From Drechslerella dactyloides (taxonomy: Eukaryota > Ascomycota > Orbiliomycetes > Orbiliales > Orbiliaceae), in the NCBI GenBank assembly GCA_020064725.1, contig JAGTWJ010000003.1:1612001-1676000 (forward strand): a stretch of 64,000 nucleotides of DNA. The letters run 5' to 3'. A program made the position numbers and the translations under genes. Below the pieces are notes generated by a model. That model was given only the letters and a program-made list of their open reading frames with translations. It did no database searches and was not told the DNA's origin. Below, in pieces: positions 21,231 through 33,497 of this stretch (position 1 is the first letter of the stretch; the number at the start of each line of letters is the position of its first letter).

Positions 21231-24200
21231 ATGGCGGACGCGACAATGCTGCAGCCGGCGACGCTGGAGGATATCACGGCGGACGGACCGGCCAAAACGA
21301 CGGGATTCCGCCGCTTTTGCCGCGTGCGGTACGACGCGGCGTGTAGAGCCGTCACGCCGGACAGCGAGTACCTTCGCATCTTCCGGTTTCTGCGACACGA
21401 TAGTGAAACGGCGTTTACAAGCCGGCATCGGGATACGTTTGTGCTGTTGGCGGCGGTGTCGTTGGCGAGTTTGTCCGGTGTGCCGCTGCCCGTTATCGGC
21501 GTGATCTTTGGGTACTATACAACCTTTTTTATACACGTTACTGCAAATATGATATGATAGGATGGAAGGCTAATTTGGATTGGTGGTGTAGTAAAATTAT
21601 CAACGAGTTCCCGCCGGAGGAGGCCAGTCTTCGGAGCAAGCTTGTCCAAATGATGGTTGTCGGTACGCATGCATGCGTGCAACGCACGTTTCCAAAATGC
21701 AACATTGTAGTACAATATCGTACTACATGAGAGGATTTGATATCTGATGGATTGGGTGGGTGGATTGTAGCGACGGTCAACTTCTTTGCGATATGGGGGT
21801 ACACGTACTGCTGGGGCTACGTCGGCACCCGCATCAGCCAGAGCATCCGCACCGTCGTGCTCGACCGCGTATTGCACATGGACATCGCCTACCACGAAAC
21901 GCGCAAAATCGACGTAAGCCAGACCATCCCTCCACAATTCAACCACCCTTCTTTCGAGCCTCACGCTTCGTATATATTGGCGATCTTTGACTGATTAATG
22001 GTGTGCAGCTGGCGAGCTACCTCCTCGTCGACGTGCAGACGATACAAACGGGCACCGGCGAGAAAGTCGGCATCTTCATCCAGTCCATCTCTTATTTCGT
22101 CACCGCCATCGTCGTCGGCCTCGTCCTCAACGCGCGCTTCACCGCGATCCTCATGGCCGTCGTTGTGCCCTCCATCCTGCTCATCACCGTCGTCTGCGAG
22201 CGGCTCAACCGGCGCTTCACGAAGCGGCTGGCGGAGACGTCGAGTCGCGCGGCTGAGATCCTCGGCGACGTCGTGCGCATGATCACCGTCGTGCAGGCGT
22301 TCGGGCTCGGCGGTCTCTTCCGCGAGAAGAACCGCGAGGTGCTGGCTGCGGGACAGCACTACGGTATCCGCCGGTCCTTCGTCATCGCCGTCCGCCTCGG
22401 CTTCCTCTTCTTCCTAGCGTGGGTGTCCCACAAAGTATCTCGAAAGCGCAATTGATATTGACAGATGTGACTTAGATACGGCGTGAACTCGCTCGCGTTC
22501 TGGTACGGCATCCGGCAGGTGAACGCGCACGCGACGGACGCGGGTACGATATACACCATCATCTTCCTCATGCTCGACGCCTCCTTCATCATCAGCCAGT
22601 TCGGCCCCTTCCTGCACACCTTCTCCCTCGCCGCGACCTCCAGCCGGCGCATCGACTCGCTGCTGCGCGACGCGGAAGAACACTGCGAGAAGCCGGATGC
22701 AAGGTACGACAGCGAGTTCGCGTGGTCCGCGCCGTACGATATCCGGTTTGAGAGTGCGCGGTTCGCGTACCCTACTCGTCCGGACGTCACGGTGCTCAAG
22801 GATGTGAATTTGCATATAAAAGCCGGCTCGTTCACCGCCATCGTGGGGAGAAGCGGTAGCGGGAAATCGTCGCTGACGGCGCTGCTGCTCCGGTTTTATA
22901 AAGCTACCGCGGGTACTATATATTTGAACGAACGGGACCTCGCGACGCTGCCCGTGAAGATGTACCGTCGGCATGTGGCGTACGTTGAGCAGGACCCCGT
23001 GCTGTTCAGCGGGACGATTCGCGAGAATATTTTGCACGGGGTACCTGATGCGGACAAGCTGTCGGACGCGCGGGCGGCGACGATGTGCGCTGTTGCCGCT
23101 GCGCTCGCGAACGCGCGGGAGTTCATTGAGGCGTTGCCGGCGGGGTTCGATACGCTCGTCGGTCCGGATGGCGCGAGTCAATTGTCCGGCGGGCAGGTTG
23201 CGCGGATTGCGCTCGCGAGAGCGCTGGTCTCGCGGCCGCGCGTGCTGATACTGGACGAGGTTACCGCGTCGCTGGTGTGTACTCATATTACGAACGAAGA
23301 TTGAAGCTGGGAGGTATGACTGTGACTGCTAACGTGGAGTTCGGTAGGACATTCATTCGGAGAATACGGTTATGAGTGCGGTTCGCCAGCTGCACGCGGA
23401 GACCAACATGACGATAATCATGATCACGCACCGGCTGTCGTCCGTGGCGACTGCCGACAAAATTATCGTTATGGCCGCGGGCAGTGTTATAGAAGAAGGC
23501 ACCCACGACGAGCTTGTCGCTGCGGAGGGCGCGTACAGCAAGCTGCTGGCCACGCAGAAGAAGAGCGCGCCTAGTCGAGAGGTCGCCGCGGAGAGAGCGG
23601 CGGCGGAACCGGGGAAGGCTGGTCTGCAACTTACAACTGTGCGGTCTGAAGAGTCTCACGTCGTTGGGAAGAAGTCGCTGTGTCTACCCCGCGGTGCTGA
23701 GTTTCCGTCGTCGTCGATGAAGCGGACGCTTGAGATGTGCAGGCCGGACTTTCCCATCATCGTTGCCGGAATACTGTGTACGAATCCACTCTATACGCTA
23801 TACATTGAAGAAATGCTGATCGATAAATGTAATTCTAGCATCCATGCTGACGGGCAGCCTTGTCGTCGCGGAATCCGTGCTCTTCGGGTACATCATCGCC
23901 TCCCTCCGCGGCGAACTCCCCGCCCGCGGCCCGCAAAGCCCAAACTTCTACTGCCTCATGTTCTTCGTCGTCGGCGTCGTCGCCCTCGTCGCGCACAGCG
24001 CAGCCGGCTTCTGCTTCGGCGTCGTCTCGGAACGGCTCGTCGCCCGGCTGCGGGACCTCTGCTTCCACAAAATCACCCTGCAGGACCTCTCCTTCTTCGC
24101 GGACCCGACGCACGCTGAGACCGCCCTCGTCGCGAGCATCCAGTCCGACACCGCAGCGCTGACCTCCCTCTCCGGCGTCATGATTGGCACCGTCGTCTCC

Positions 24201-25583
24201 GTTGCCACCACGCTCGTCGGCGGCATCGTCGTCGCGCACGTCGTCGCTTGGCGGATCGCGGCCGTGCTGCTCCCCGCGCTGCCTGTCATCGTGCTTGCGG
24301 GCTACCTCCGCCTCCGCGTGCTGATGCAGGCGCAGGAGAAGCAGGAGACAACGTACGTCAAAGCCGCAAGCATGGCAACGGAAGCCACGAACGCGATGCG
24401 CACGGTCGCGAGCCTCGTCCGCGAGGACGGCGTGATGCGGGAATATAAAGCCGAGCTGAGTAAGGCCGAAAAGGGCCATACGGCGTTCATACTGCAAGGT
24501 AGTGCGATCATGGCGCTGGCGCTGTCGATTGGGTTCTTCGTCTACGCGCTCGCGTACTGGTGGGGTGCGCGGCAGGTGCGAGAGGGGCGGTACGGGATCG
24601 TTGAGTTCTTCATCGTGCTGCCCGCGCTGCTGTTCTCCGCGCAGACGGCGGGGCAGGTGTTTTCGCTCGCGCCGGAGTTTACAAAGGCCGCCGGTGCGGC
24701 GCGGCGGATATTCAAGCTGCTGGATTCGCGGCCGAGTATCGCTGCGCAGCAGGACGACGTCGACGGGAGTCCCGCTGCGTCGACGGTCGCGGACACCACC
24801 GCTGCGAAGGGCGGTATCGAGTTTCGGAACGTCACGTTCGCGTACCCTACGCGGCCGGACGCGCGGGTCCTCCGCAGCCTGTCGTTGGCCGTTAAACCCG
24901 GTGAATTCGTCGCGATAGTCGGCGAATCGGGCTCCGGCAAGTCGTCGCTGCTCGCACTGATCCAGCGCTTCTACGACCCGACAGCCGGCTCCGTCCTCGT
25001 TGACGGCCTCGACATCACCACACTCCCCGTCGCACAGCACCGCGCGCGCATATCGATACTAGCGCAGGACCTTACGCTCTTCTCGGAAAGCATCTACTTC
25101 AACGTAGCAGCAGGTCTATCCGGCGGCGCGGGCGCGGGCGCGCAGGACCCAACGACGCGAACGGCGGTCGAAGAAGCGTGTAAAAAGGTCGGCATGCACG
25201 AATTCATAATGTCGCTACCGGAAGGTTACGACTCGCGCTGCTCGCGCGCAACGCCCTGTCTCTCCGGCGGGCAGATTCAGCGGTTGGCGCTCGCGCGGGC
25301 GCTCATCCGCGATCCGGAGGTACTCGTCCTCGACGAGCCAACGTCCGCGCTGGACGTGTGCGCTGAGGAAACGGTGATGCGCGCGGTGCTCGAGGCCCGC
25401 GGCGCGGAGGCGGACGGTGCGAAGCGGACGGTGGTGATGGTGGCGCATCGGCTGGGGACGGTGGTCGGTGCGGATAAGATTGTGGTTGTGAGGAAGGGGA
25501 AGGTGGTCGAAGTTGGGACGCATGAGGAGTTGGTCGCGATGGGGGGCGTGTATGCGGATATGGCGGCGCAGCAGGGGCTCTAA
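21231..25583 (+). CDS. ABC transporter, full-size ABCB/MDR type
   Basis: This is a full transporter with two halves, each a six-span membrane domain and an ATPase domain, as in fungal Ste6/MDR-type exporters; substrate unknown. Seven exons (21231-21511, 21592-21662, 21771-21913, 22009-22418, 22476-23274, 23348-23777, 23839-25583) join in phase to 1292 residues. ATPase 1 has Walker A GRSGSGKSS at about 426, LSGGQ at about 536, Walker B LILDEVTASLD and the His switch THRLSS; ATPase 2 has GESGSGKSSL at about 1073, LSGGQI at about 1186, LVLDEPTSALD and AHRLGT. Both sites keep the catalytic glutamate and glutamine, so both look active. The intron inside ATPase 1 (23275-23347) falls between the L and D of the D-loop. 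The N-terminus lacks a signal peptide. Codon use is strongly G/C-ending, like the core genes. Confidence 0.95.
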
Positions 25584-26137
25584 TTGATGCATTGGGTATT
25601 CTTGTATATGTATATAGCAGTGCGTTTTAGATACCATGTATATATTAGTCAAGAGCTATCATGTACAGATGATATGCGATACAGCGTGAAATAATAGATG
25701 GAAGAGTCTGGCTCGCTCATAGTAAAATAGATGTGGAGACTTCGGAAACCAGATATCCCTCGTTAGATCTATATATCCCTTCCGCCGGATAGTTCTATGA
25801 GTATATATAATCCAAGGTGTGAATTTAAAAGTGACGTCCTGCGAATTGGGATGGCGCATCGACTTGCGTATACGGATAGGCCTGGTTATCGACATCTACA
25901 ATTTAGACCCGCTTCGGCGGTGGAGCGCTTATACGTATAAATGGAATTAGTCTATGCTTATTAACCGTGTAATTAGGCGTCAACTTGGACAGCACTGAAA
26001 TGTGCATGGACGGCGTCTCTCCAACTTGCGTGTTAAGCAAAACAATACTAGAGACAAAGCAACATTGAGTATTTACAACTGGAAAAATCGAGGAGGCGAC
26101 GACAAGAAGACGCTCTCGGAGCGGCGGTATAGCTCTT
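25584..26137. other. Intergenic between convergent ABC gene and SER1
   Basis: 554 A/T-rich bases of 3' flanks. I see no gene. Confidence 0.65.
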
Positions 26138-27519
26138 TTAAATACCTTTCGCGTATTGGGTGATGTAGTCCACCAGATTCTCCACGGCCTTAGGCTCTAC
26201 AGCGTTATCTGTTGTATCAAACTTGTCAGCAGCCTCCTCTACATCCAACCATCATATGGAGGAAATCTTACAGTTCGAAATCCTGATCCCACCGACACTG
26301 CGGTGTCCCTTCAAACCTAGCAAACCCCTCTCCTCCGCGCCTTTCAGGAACGCCGCCTCGTCGCCCGGTGCCTTGATCCTGAAGCAAATGTTCATGCGGC
26401 TCCTGACAGCCTTCGCGGGTACGACGTGGTATAAATCCGGATACTGGTCCAAGACGGCGTACAGCGCCTGCGCTTTCTTATCGCTCTCCGTCTCCTGCTG
26501 CTGCAGTGCCGTTTCGCCGGAGGTGTCACGTTCCAGCAGCCGCGCGAGCGTCAGCGAGGCGATGTAGACGTCGAAGATCGGGAGGGTGTTGTAGAGCGAG
26601 CCTGCAGTGGCGATAGTCGGATAGTGCATCATGACGGGCGTTACGGGGATTGCTGGCGTAAGAGTCGGTGGGAGAGAGCCTCCGGAGTTTAGCAACTTCA
26701 GGATATCGTTGCGGATGAGGACGATCGTGACGCCCGTTGAGCCGATGTTCTTTTGCGCCCCGGCCTGCACCATCACAATTAGCACCATGCATCGATAAAT
26801 CTCTTGAGTGAAGGGATAGAGTAGGTGTTACATACGAAGACGATGCCGAATTTGCTGGCGTCGAACGTCCGACTGAGGATGTTGGAGCTCATATCTGCGA
26901 CGATAATCCGCTCCGGGTCGTCACCGAGCACGTCGACAGGCGTGCCCTTCGGCCACTCGACCCCATCGACGGTCTCATTGTCGCAAAAGTAGACAAACGC
27001 ACTCTCCTTCGCAGGCTTCAACTTTCCCCGCCACTTGTCCGCGTCGGGGATATTCCCAAACTTGCGCGCCTCCCCATCGTGATGATGGTCTCGCGCGTCG
27101 AGTATCACATTGACATTCTCCTCTCCAACCAGCCGCTTCGCCTCCTGCGAGGCTTTGCTGGACCACCCGCCGGTGACAAGGTACTCGCATGCCCCGCGCT
27201 TTCCCTCCGCCGCAAGATCCGGGTGCTTGAGCGCCCATGCTGTGAACAGGTTGTACACGACAGCGGAGAACTGTAGCGTCCCACCGCCCGCCATCAGGAG
27301 CACGGTGTGCGTGTCTGCGGACGCTCGGACGAGCTTGAGGAACGATTCGCGGGCATCCTGCAGGATCTGTGCGGAGAGCGCGGAGCGGTGGGATTGCTCG
27401 ACCAGCGAGAGGCCGGACTGATTGTGATTGACGAGGGAGACGGCGGCGGCCTCGAGGACGGCTGTCGGCAGGGGCGACGGGCCAGCGCCAAAGTATGCGA
27501 CAGCGGCGCGGTCCGGCAT
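26138..27519 (-). CDS. SER1: Phosphoserine aminotransferase (SerC/SER1)
   Basis: This PLP enzyme converts 3-phosphohydroxypyruvate and glutamate to phosphoserine in serine synthesis. Three exons, 26836-27519, 26272-26764 and 26138-26208, give 415 residues (yeast Ser1 395). The first intron (26765-26835) lies right before AGAQKNIG, whose lysine (residue 233) binds PLP. The second (26209-26271) restores the C-terminus: ISNYNAVEPKAVENLVDYI. Other marks are YFGAGPSPLP at the N-terminus, NHNQSGLSLVEQSHR and GHRSVGGIR near the end. The start at 27519 (MPDRAAV) is right before the conserved block; the frame is open upstream to 27609 but without conserved sequence. Confidence 0.95.
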
Positions 27520-28311
27520 GGTGGACAGGTACCCGGTGGTAACGAGGTCAAGCTTGAGTGCTAGATTCCAATTGGAAGGTCGTTGGCACACACCGCCGTA
27601 TATGCGCACGGTCTGTGAATGGCGAGTCCGTTTAATTGATCGGTTAGATGACCTGTGCGACGTGAAATTGACTTTAGCTTCTAAAGTTTGTAGTCAGAAT
27701 GGTTCGTCGTAGGTTATATACTGGCGCCCCCGACATGGCCTCCCGATGTTACTCAGAGAGCTTAGCAAGCGTCGAAATATTTTCAGCCGGAACGGGGCGG
27801 GGAATGCGCCGAATGCGGGGCCCGAGGCAGGACAGGCCAGACAGCCATAGCGGCAGAGAAATTGATATCACAAACTAGCTCGATGGCAAGGCATCGGAGT
27901 GCGGATAGTTGGTTAGCTCGATGGCCGTACGACTACAAAGTGACGACGCTATGACATGCATATGTACTTTCGTTCGTCGACGCTGAAAGTTGGCTGTGGT
28001 TGGCGGGAGCTAACGCCGTTATCGCCGACCATGTGGTATTTTACACCCAACGCGGAAGTTGACCGTTTTCTTCGACGCACTAGGCATGCATGATCATTCA
28101 GGATCTTACTAAAAACAAAGTACTGATGGATAGCTTTCTAGGTACAAATAGGTTTTGCGTAGGTACATACATACAGACACGCAAATTTCAAATAGCCGCA
28201 TGCATTTGTCTCGTAAACCAGACTGCCATCGTCGCATATGAATGTCGTGCTTCTTATAGACAAACAGGCCCGTCGACTCGGCATTAATGCGTTCCTATAG
28301 GTGCGCGCATC
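27520..28311. other. Intergenic, SER1 promoter side
   Basis: 792 bases between SER1 and the CqsA-like gene, both on the minus strand. No gene is seen. The A/T content rises here and stays high to about 34.9 kb. Confidence 0.6.
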
Positions 28312-29505
28312 TTAAAGTCGCGCCTGTATCGGTCCGTGATTTATGTTCAAATCCAAGGGGACGCTCGGCTTTGCATAGAAGTCGCTCACTGCGTTCGCAA
28401 CTTTGTGAACATCGTCCACAGGGATATTTGCGCCAACCATTAGTCGAATGATGGGATAGTCTCGTGGCGTCGCCGGCCAGAACAACGGCGCCACAAGCAT
28501 GCCTTTAGAAGATAAATATCTATGTAAACCTGCCATTTCTTCTTCGTCCGTACACCGTATACAGACGATTGGCGAGTCGTCGTCCGCGATCGGAACCAGC
28601 TCTGCGACCTTCCCTAGCGTCCGCCTCAGGAGTCTCGATGTTTCAAATAAATTCTGTCGTCGACTTTCCGCCGCCCGAACCACCTCCCACATGGCGCGTA
28701 TCCGGACAATATCGTTCCGTGTGAGTGCCGAACTAAAGATATTCGGGTACGATATTTCCTTGATGTAGCTGATACTCGGCCCGAAGACCACCCCGGCCCT
28801 GCAGCAGAATGCTCCCGACAGACTCGCTGTCACGTAGTCGACGCTGTCCACGAGGTCTTTCATATGGATGTATCCTTTCCCCTGCGTACCGTATAAACCA
28901 AGAGAATGCGACTCGTCCACGACTAGCACGCAGCCTTGTTCCTTCTTAATGCGGGTAATCTCCTCAAGCGGTGAAGTTGTGCCTAGAGCGCTATATATCG
29001 ACTCGACAAGGATGATTCCTGGCCCGTGCAGCCTGATATTTGCCTCTAGATGTCCCGTATCATTGTGTCTGTGTCGGAAGAGTTTTACTCGGCGAGCTGC
29101 AAGACCGTCGTAAAAGGAAGCGTGCAGGTTTGTGTCCGCGTAGACGTTCGTGCCCGGCACGCAGAGGGCATGAATGAGCCCAGTATTTGCAGCGTAGCCA
29201 GACTGTGCAAAGTAGCATGGCTTACCGAACCATTCGCCAAAATCTTCTTCCATTGAAATGTGCGGGTCTTTGTCGCCTAGGAACAAGGATGACGGGATAC
29301 CTTCTCGGCTTTTGTGGTGGAGGAGATCGTTGACTTGGCTGCGAACGACGTCTTCGTTATTCGCCACTCTCAGGTAATCATTATCGCAAAGACAAATGGA
29401 GTGTTTGGCTGTAGAAGGGAGGTGGAGATAATCTTGGATAGCGCCATTCTGTGCCTTAGTTCGTGTGCTGTAGTAGTTACTGATTCTTTCGTTGAGGGCT
29501 TCCAT
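28312..29505 (-). CDS. CqsA-like alpha-oxoamine synthase family protein lacking the PLP lysine
   Basis: The protein (397 residues, one exon) matches the alpha-oxoamine synthase fold and is closest by eye to CqsA, the bacterial enzyme that makes alpha-hydroxyketone (CAI-1 type) signals. Shared stretches include the region FAQSGYAANTGLIHALC (about 99-115), HGPGIILVESIYSALGT (160-176), the PLP-nitrogen aspartate and its histidine in VVDESHSLG (D197, H200), and ISYPNIFSSAL. At the lysine that should form the Schiff base, bacterial CqsA reads ASLAK; here the aligned segment is TASLSGAFCCRAG, with glycine (codon GGA) at 231. A C-terminal carboxylate-binding arginine (IIRLMVG) is kept. So it may be a pseudoenzyme, a partner subunit as Lcb1 is for Lcb2, or have a new activity. 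I chose the start MEALNERISNYY; the frame extends upstream to 29559. No organelle signal is evident. No introns, unlike most neighbours. Confidence 0.85.
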   Translation of the reverse strand: MEALNERISNYYSTRTKAQNGAIQDYLHLPSTAKHSICLCDNDYLRVANNEDVVRSQVNDLLHHKSREGIPSSLFLGDKDPHISMEEDFGEWFGKPCYFAQSGYAANTGLIHALCVPGTNVYADTNLHASFYDGLAARRVKLFRHRHNDTGHLEANIRLHGPGIILVESIYSALGTTSPLEEITRIKKEQGCVLVVDESHSLGLYGTQGKGYIHMKDLVDSVDYVTASLSGAFCCRAGVVFGPSISYIKEISYPNIFSSALTRNDIVRIRAMWEVVRAAESRRQNLFETSRLLRRTLGKVAELVPIADDDSPIVCIRCTDEEEMAGLHRYLSSKGMLVAPLFWPATPRDYPIIRLMVGANIPVDDVHKVANAVSDFYAKPSVPLDLNINHGPIQARL

Positions 29506-31386
29506 TTTGAACGCGTAGAAATATTTTCGGCACAAGAATCGACCAGTCCAGGTGTTCAAAGTCGGGTTTTACATCGAATGTAGGGGGGTGGATAGCTACA
29601 TAAATAAGTATTTAAAGTAGAAAATAAATTGCAGTTTGAAAGCGAGGGATAATGGAACCACATCCTCCTTAAATCCTCAACAAAGACTCGTACAATGCCA
29701 GAGCTCATTCAGCATCCTAACCAGTTTAAGCTAACAAAGTTGTTAGGCATCCATCCAAAGGTAGTGGGTGGGGGACATATCATTGTGTGTCACATATCAA
29801 ACCGTGCAACTGCCCCAAGTACAGCACGTTCGCCTTCGTAGTTGTAGATCAGGATACCCAGCGTAGAGAATGGAACGCATCTCTTACGTGTTCTTTGCGT
29901 ACGATTTTCGGTTCCGATTACAACATAAATCACGAAAGGGATCAAGATCTGGCTGCGGAGCAGGCGAAAAAAAAAAAGGAATTCGATCGATCGAATGTCC
30001 CCAAGCTTCGGCATTTGGCGAGGATCGGGCAAGCTTTCAGCTGGCATTTGGTAGAGTTTCTGCTATTTCGCTGACAGGAGGCCCGTATATACATTCTTTC
30101 CAGCCGATCGTGACGATACAAGAGGTCAACGATCTCAACCCATTCTTGTCAGCGCATCGTCGGGGTCCAGTGATGAAGAGGTGGGATGATATTGCACGCT
30201 AGCTACTACTAGTGTTGTACTGCGGAATCGATCTCTCTGGCATTGCGATATATATGCTGTATCTTGGTAGAGTGTCCACGTGGGCATGGGGCTAAAGTGA
30301 CAGCCGGCTAGCCGGTCACCCTTGATTCGGTTAGACGCATCCCTTGATATCTGGTAGGCAGCAACAACCTCTGAGATGTCTCTCATGCCTCGGAATTGAA
30401 CCGGAATGCGAGAGTGCCACTCTATTAGCCTCTTTACACAGAGTAGTTGCAAATCAGGACTTTACATATATAATCTCACAATGTTAAAAGATTCGGATGG
30501 CTAGGTGGCTAGAATAGCACGCTATTTGCTAGCCTGCTCCCTATAATAAATTATATCAACGAATTGAGATCAGTGATCTAGTATTAGTACATAAACGCCG
30601 GCGAAGGCACTGTAGGAGTACCGGAAGCGAAGAAATTCTTTCTATCGAACAACGACATATAAGTATTTGCGTATCGTTGCCAAAATACAGATGCTGTACG
30701 ACCAATATTATTTCAATAAACTAAGTTGTGCGAAAGTCGACGATACATATATTTTGTCTCGCAAGCCAGATTGCCGTATTTCGCCGTCGCAGTTTGGTAT
30801 ACGAGACAAACATATATTGTTTCTTATCATATTCAGCGAATCGCGGATAGCTGTATAGAGTAGATAGCTCGACCTTCGTCACTCCGAGTTGGTAGTCGTC
30901 AGGCATAAATTCTATATCTCAGCTACCTTGATACTGACAATAACGATCGGAGCTCTTCCTCCACTGGAACTCCAGTATCCAGTCTATTCGCATATACATG
31001 TACACAAATACCAGCTCCCTTTATTCTCTCACTGGGGCATTTTCATAACATCGTGTGAGTCTTCTCTTCCCTGGTAAGATGGCACGGCTAAAATACTGCA
31101 GGTCATAGGGCTTTCTTGCGCTCCTAACCTACTCATGTAACTTTAATATCAATTTCTCTAAGCTGCCTATTAAGCTAGTTTTCATGTTTGTAAACTGGCA
31201 GAGCTAATGATTTTCAGAAGGCAGAAGGACGCGGTGCATATGTAAGTACAGAACGAAACTTTCCGGCAAGCCGTCTACACGTATCTCCAATCCAGGAGCA
31301 TGAAACAATTTATCCCGTCCAAGAGCTGAAGTGCCGCAATTGTCTGTGACATAAAGATAGGCTCTGCTAATGATCACGAATGGTCA
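29506..31386. other. Gene-poor A/T-rich stretch
   Basis: 1.9 kb between the CqsA-like gene and the double-BTB gene. Short open frames have no conserved features. A stretch at 30391-30430 (minus strand) has a tRNA B-box-like sequence but cannot fold as a tRNA. A poly-purine tract lies at 29966-29980. I see no gene or transposon. Confidence 0.55.
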
Positions 31387-33497
31387 TCATGCAAGTGTTA
31401 ATTTACCTTTTTGATCAAATTCCATTTTCTTACCATTCGAGACCCGAAAGAGGACATCAGTTGCAAAGTCTGGAAAGGCATGATGCGTGGTGATGAATGA
31501 GTCATTCTTCCGTAACTCTGAGAGGTTGGCACTGGCGAAACGAGCAAGAAGAAGCCGAAATCCGTCTCTTTCTTTTGTGTCTGGTATTGTTTTCGTTTCG
31601 GTGGGATGTGTTATCCCTCTGGCTCCGAATACAACGTCCTTCACACCGGATGGGCCGCCTTGAGCATCCTCTAGACTTTCTAGTTCTATGGGAGCTTTGG
31701 GGATTTTTCCACTCCATGCATCGTAAGAATGCTCATAAATCGTGGCGACCGCGGCTGGAACTGCGATAAGAAGCTCGCTCAGCTCGCTCGGGTAAGGTGC
31801 GAGACAAAGCTCAAGTGCTTTTCGGAGCGCAAGCTCTTTAAGGCTAAGACAGCTTAGTCTTTCTGCTAACGCGTAGACTCTAGCATGGTGCGCTAGAGTA
31901 TCAGCCCGATCATCGTCGCTAGCGTAATCCTGAAGGTAACAGTATTGCACGAATGCATCAAATGCATCTACATTGTCGACTTCACTATCTAAATGCACAG
32001 ATTTCTCGTGTGCCTCCTTCATATCAGATGCCACGAGTCTCCGGAAATACTCAGAACATTCAATTGCAGCCGTATGAACGTTGAAACGCTTAGCGTCCTC
32101 GCCGACGAAAACAGTAAATGTGTCGCCGCCGAGTAAACTGATTATAAAGTGTACAAGTTAGCGCGAGTTAACAAAAGCTAATGAGCGCCATGTGAAAGTG
32201 ATAATAAAAGAACGGGCCATACTCGCTGAAGGCTAAGACGCTCTTTTTCTGCAGATGAATCGTGTTTCGTTCTCCATCCGGCGGAACTCCTGGGCTAGTT
32301 TCTTCGGTAGGTATCTTTGTTTCGTTACCTATGAACAACAGCATGTCTGTGTTAAAGTCGGGAAATTTATGATGTATATCCACAAATTGAGTCTCCGCTC
32401 GTAGGTCTATTAGATATTCTGCCGCAAGATGTGCTAAAAAAAGCCGAAACTTGTCTCTTGCGGGTACTTGATCTTCGCCGCTGTTGACTTCGTTGAATGA
32501 CGACGGCAGAAGCCCGGAACCAATATCGACTGTGTATGTATATATGACATTTATCGCGTCTAGGATCTCCGGGAATATATCTTGGAACATATTCCGACCC
32601 GCTCGCGTGTCATACCCACGGTACCAGTCCATTACCCTCTGTAGAGCGAGGCCCTTCAATGGAGAACACCTTAGCTCGTTCGCCAAAGTGTATACCCGAG
32701 CGTGAAGTAGTATTTCGCCCCATTTGGAGTTGCTGCTGGTATAGGTACCCAAGTAGCAATATTGTAGGAACATCTGAAATGCGTCAACGTTGTAAACTCC
32801 CCCATCGAGAACTATATACTCTTTAGAATTCCCCGTATTCCCGACTAGAGGACACAAGATTTCTCGCAAGTGAGCTGATGCTACACAAACCGTGTCGACA
32901 TGGATACTGAATTTCTGGCGCTCACTACCGACAATGATGGGGAACGTCTCAGAACCAAAGAACCTTCACGGCAAATTAGCCCTAGGAAGATACCAACTAG
33001 ATTGAATGCTAGGATAGCAATTACGTAGCAGCAATCGAACGGACGTACCTTGGAAATTCGCGGACAATAATTCTTTCTGTATTCCTTCGAAGTAATTCCA
33101 ACTCGAGTTCGTGGTTCTTCGATTTAATTCTGCTTATTTCGGCTTCAAGCTTGATTTTCTGGGACTCGATATTCTCCTCAGCCCGTTTCAGTTCTCTCAT
33201 ATATGCCTCACAAGAGTGCTTAGCATTGCTATGACCGCAATGGTGGTTGTAGTTGCCGTAGAAATCGGGATATTGGTTGCACCAGTGACATTTTCCGCAC
33301 GACGGACACTTGCAGCTCTGTTTGCACGACTTACAGAAACTCGGACAACTAAAAATCCATCAGGTCCTAGCCATTTCACAGTGATAACAATAATTACCAA
33401 TAGACGTTATATGGATGATAGGCGTGGGAAAGGCTCAAGTGCGGGGTTCTAGAGTGGTGGAGTCTTAAGTTACATACTCAGGATGGCCCATTACCAT
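31387..33497 (-). CDS. Cys-rich, coiled-coil, double BTB/POZ protein
   Basis: I join four exons (33478-33497, 33049-33348, 32223-32963, 31387-32137) to a 603-residue protein; all phases agree. Residues 8-30 hold eight cysteines in C-x2-C-like spacing (C8, 12, 15, 19, 21, 24, 27, 30), followed by C44 and C53, likely a metal-binding module. A charged helical region at about 55-100 (MRELKRAEENIESQKIKLEA) looks like a coiled coil. Two BTB/POZ domains follow: about 107-190 (SETFPIIVGSERQKFSIHVD) and about 355-440 (GDTFTVFVGEDAKRFNVHTA). Each is trailed by a similar segment (HARVYTLANEL / HARVYALAERL; FPDFNTDM / FPDFATDV), so the second half is a duplication of the first. The intron 32138-32223 (GTATGG donor, GCTAAC branch) links the halves; without it there would be two genes. 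Function unknown; BTB proteins often act as protein-interaction or Cullin-3 adaptors. Confidence 0.68.

Noticed and set aside
23835..25040. 401-residue open frame antisense to the ABC transporter
   Set aside because: It mirrors the G/C-rich coding strand; the sense frame carries all transporter motifs.
30391..30430. tRNA-like sequence with a B-box (GGTTCAATTCC) on the minus strand
   Set aside because: The distance to the A-box-like sequence is about 25 bases, too short for an anticodon arm, and no acceptor stem pairs.
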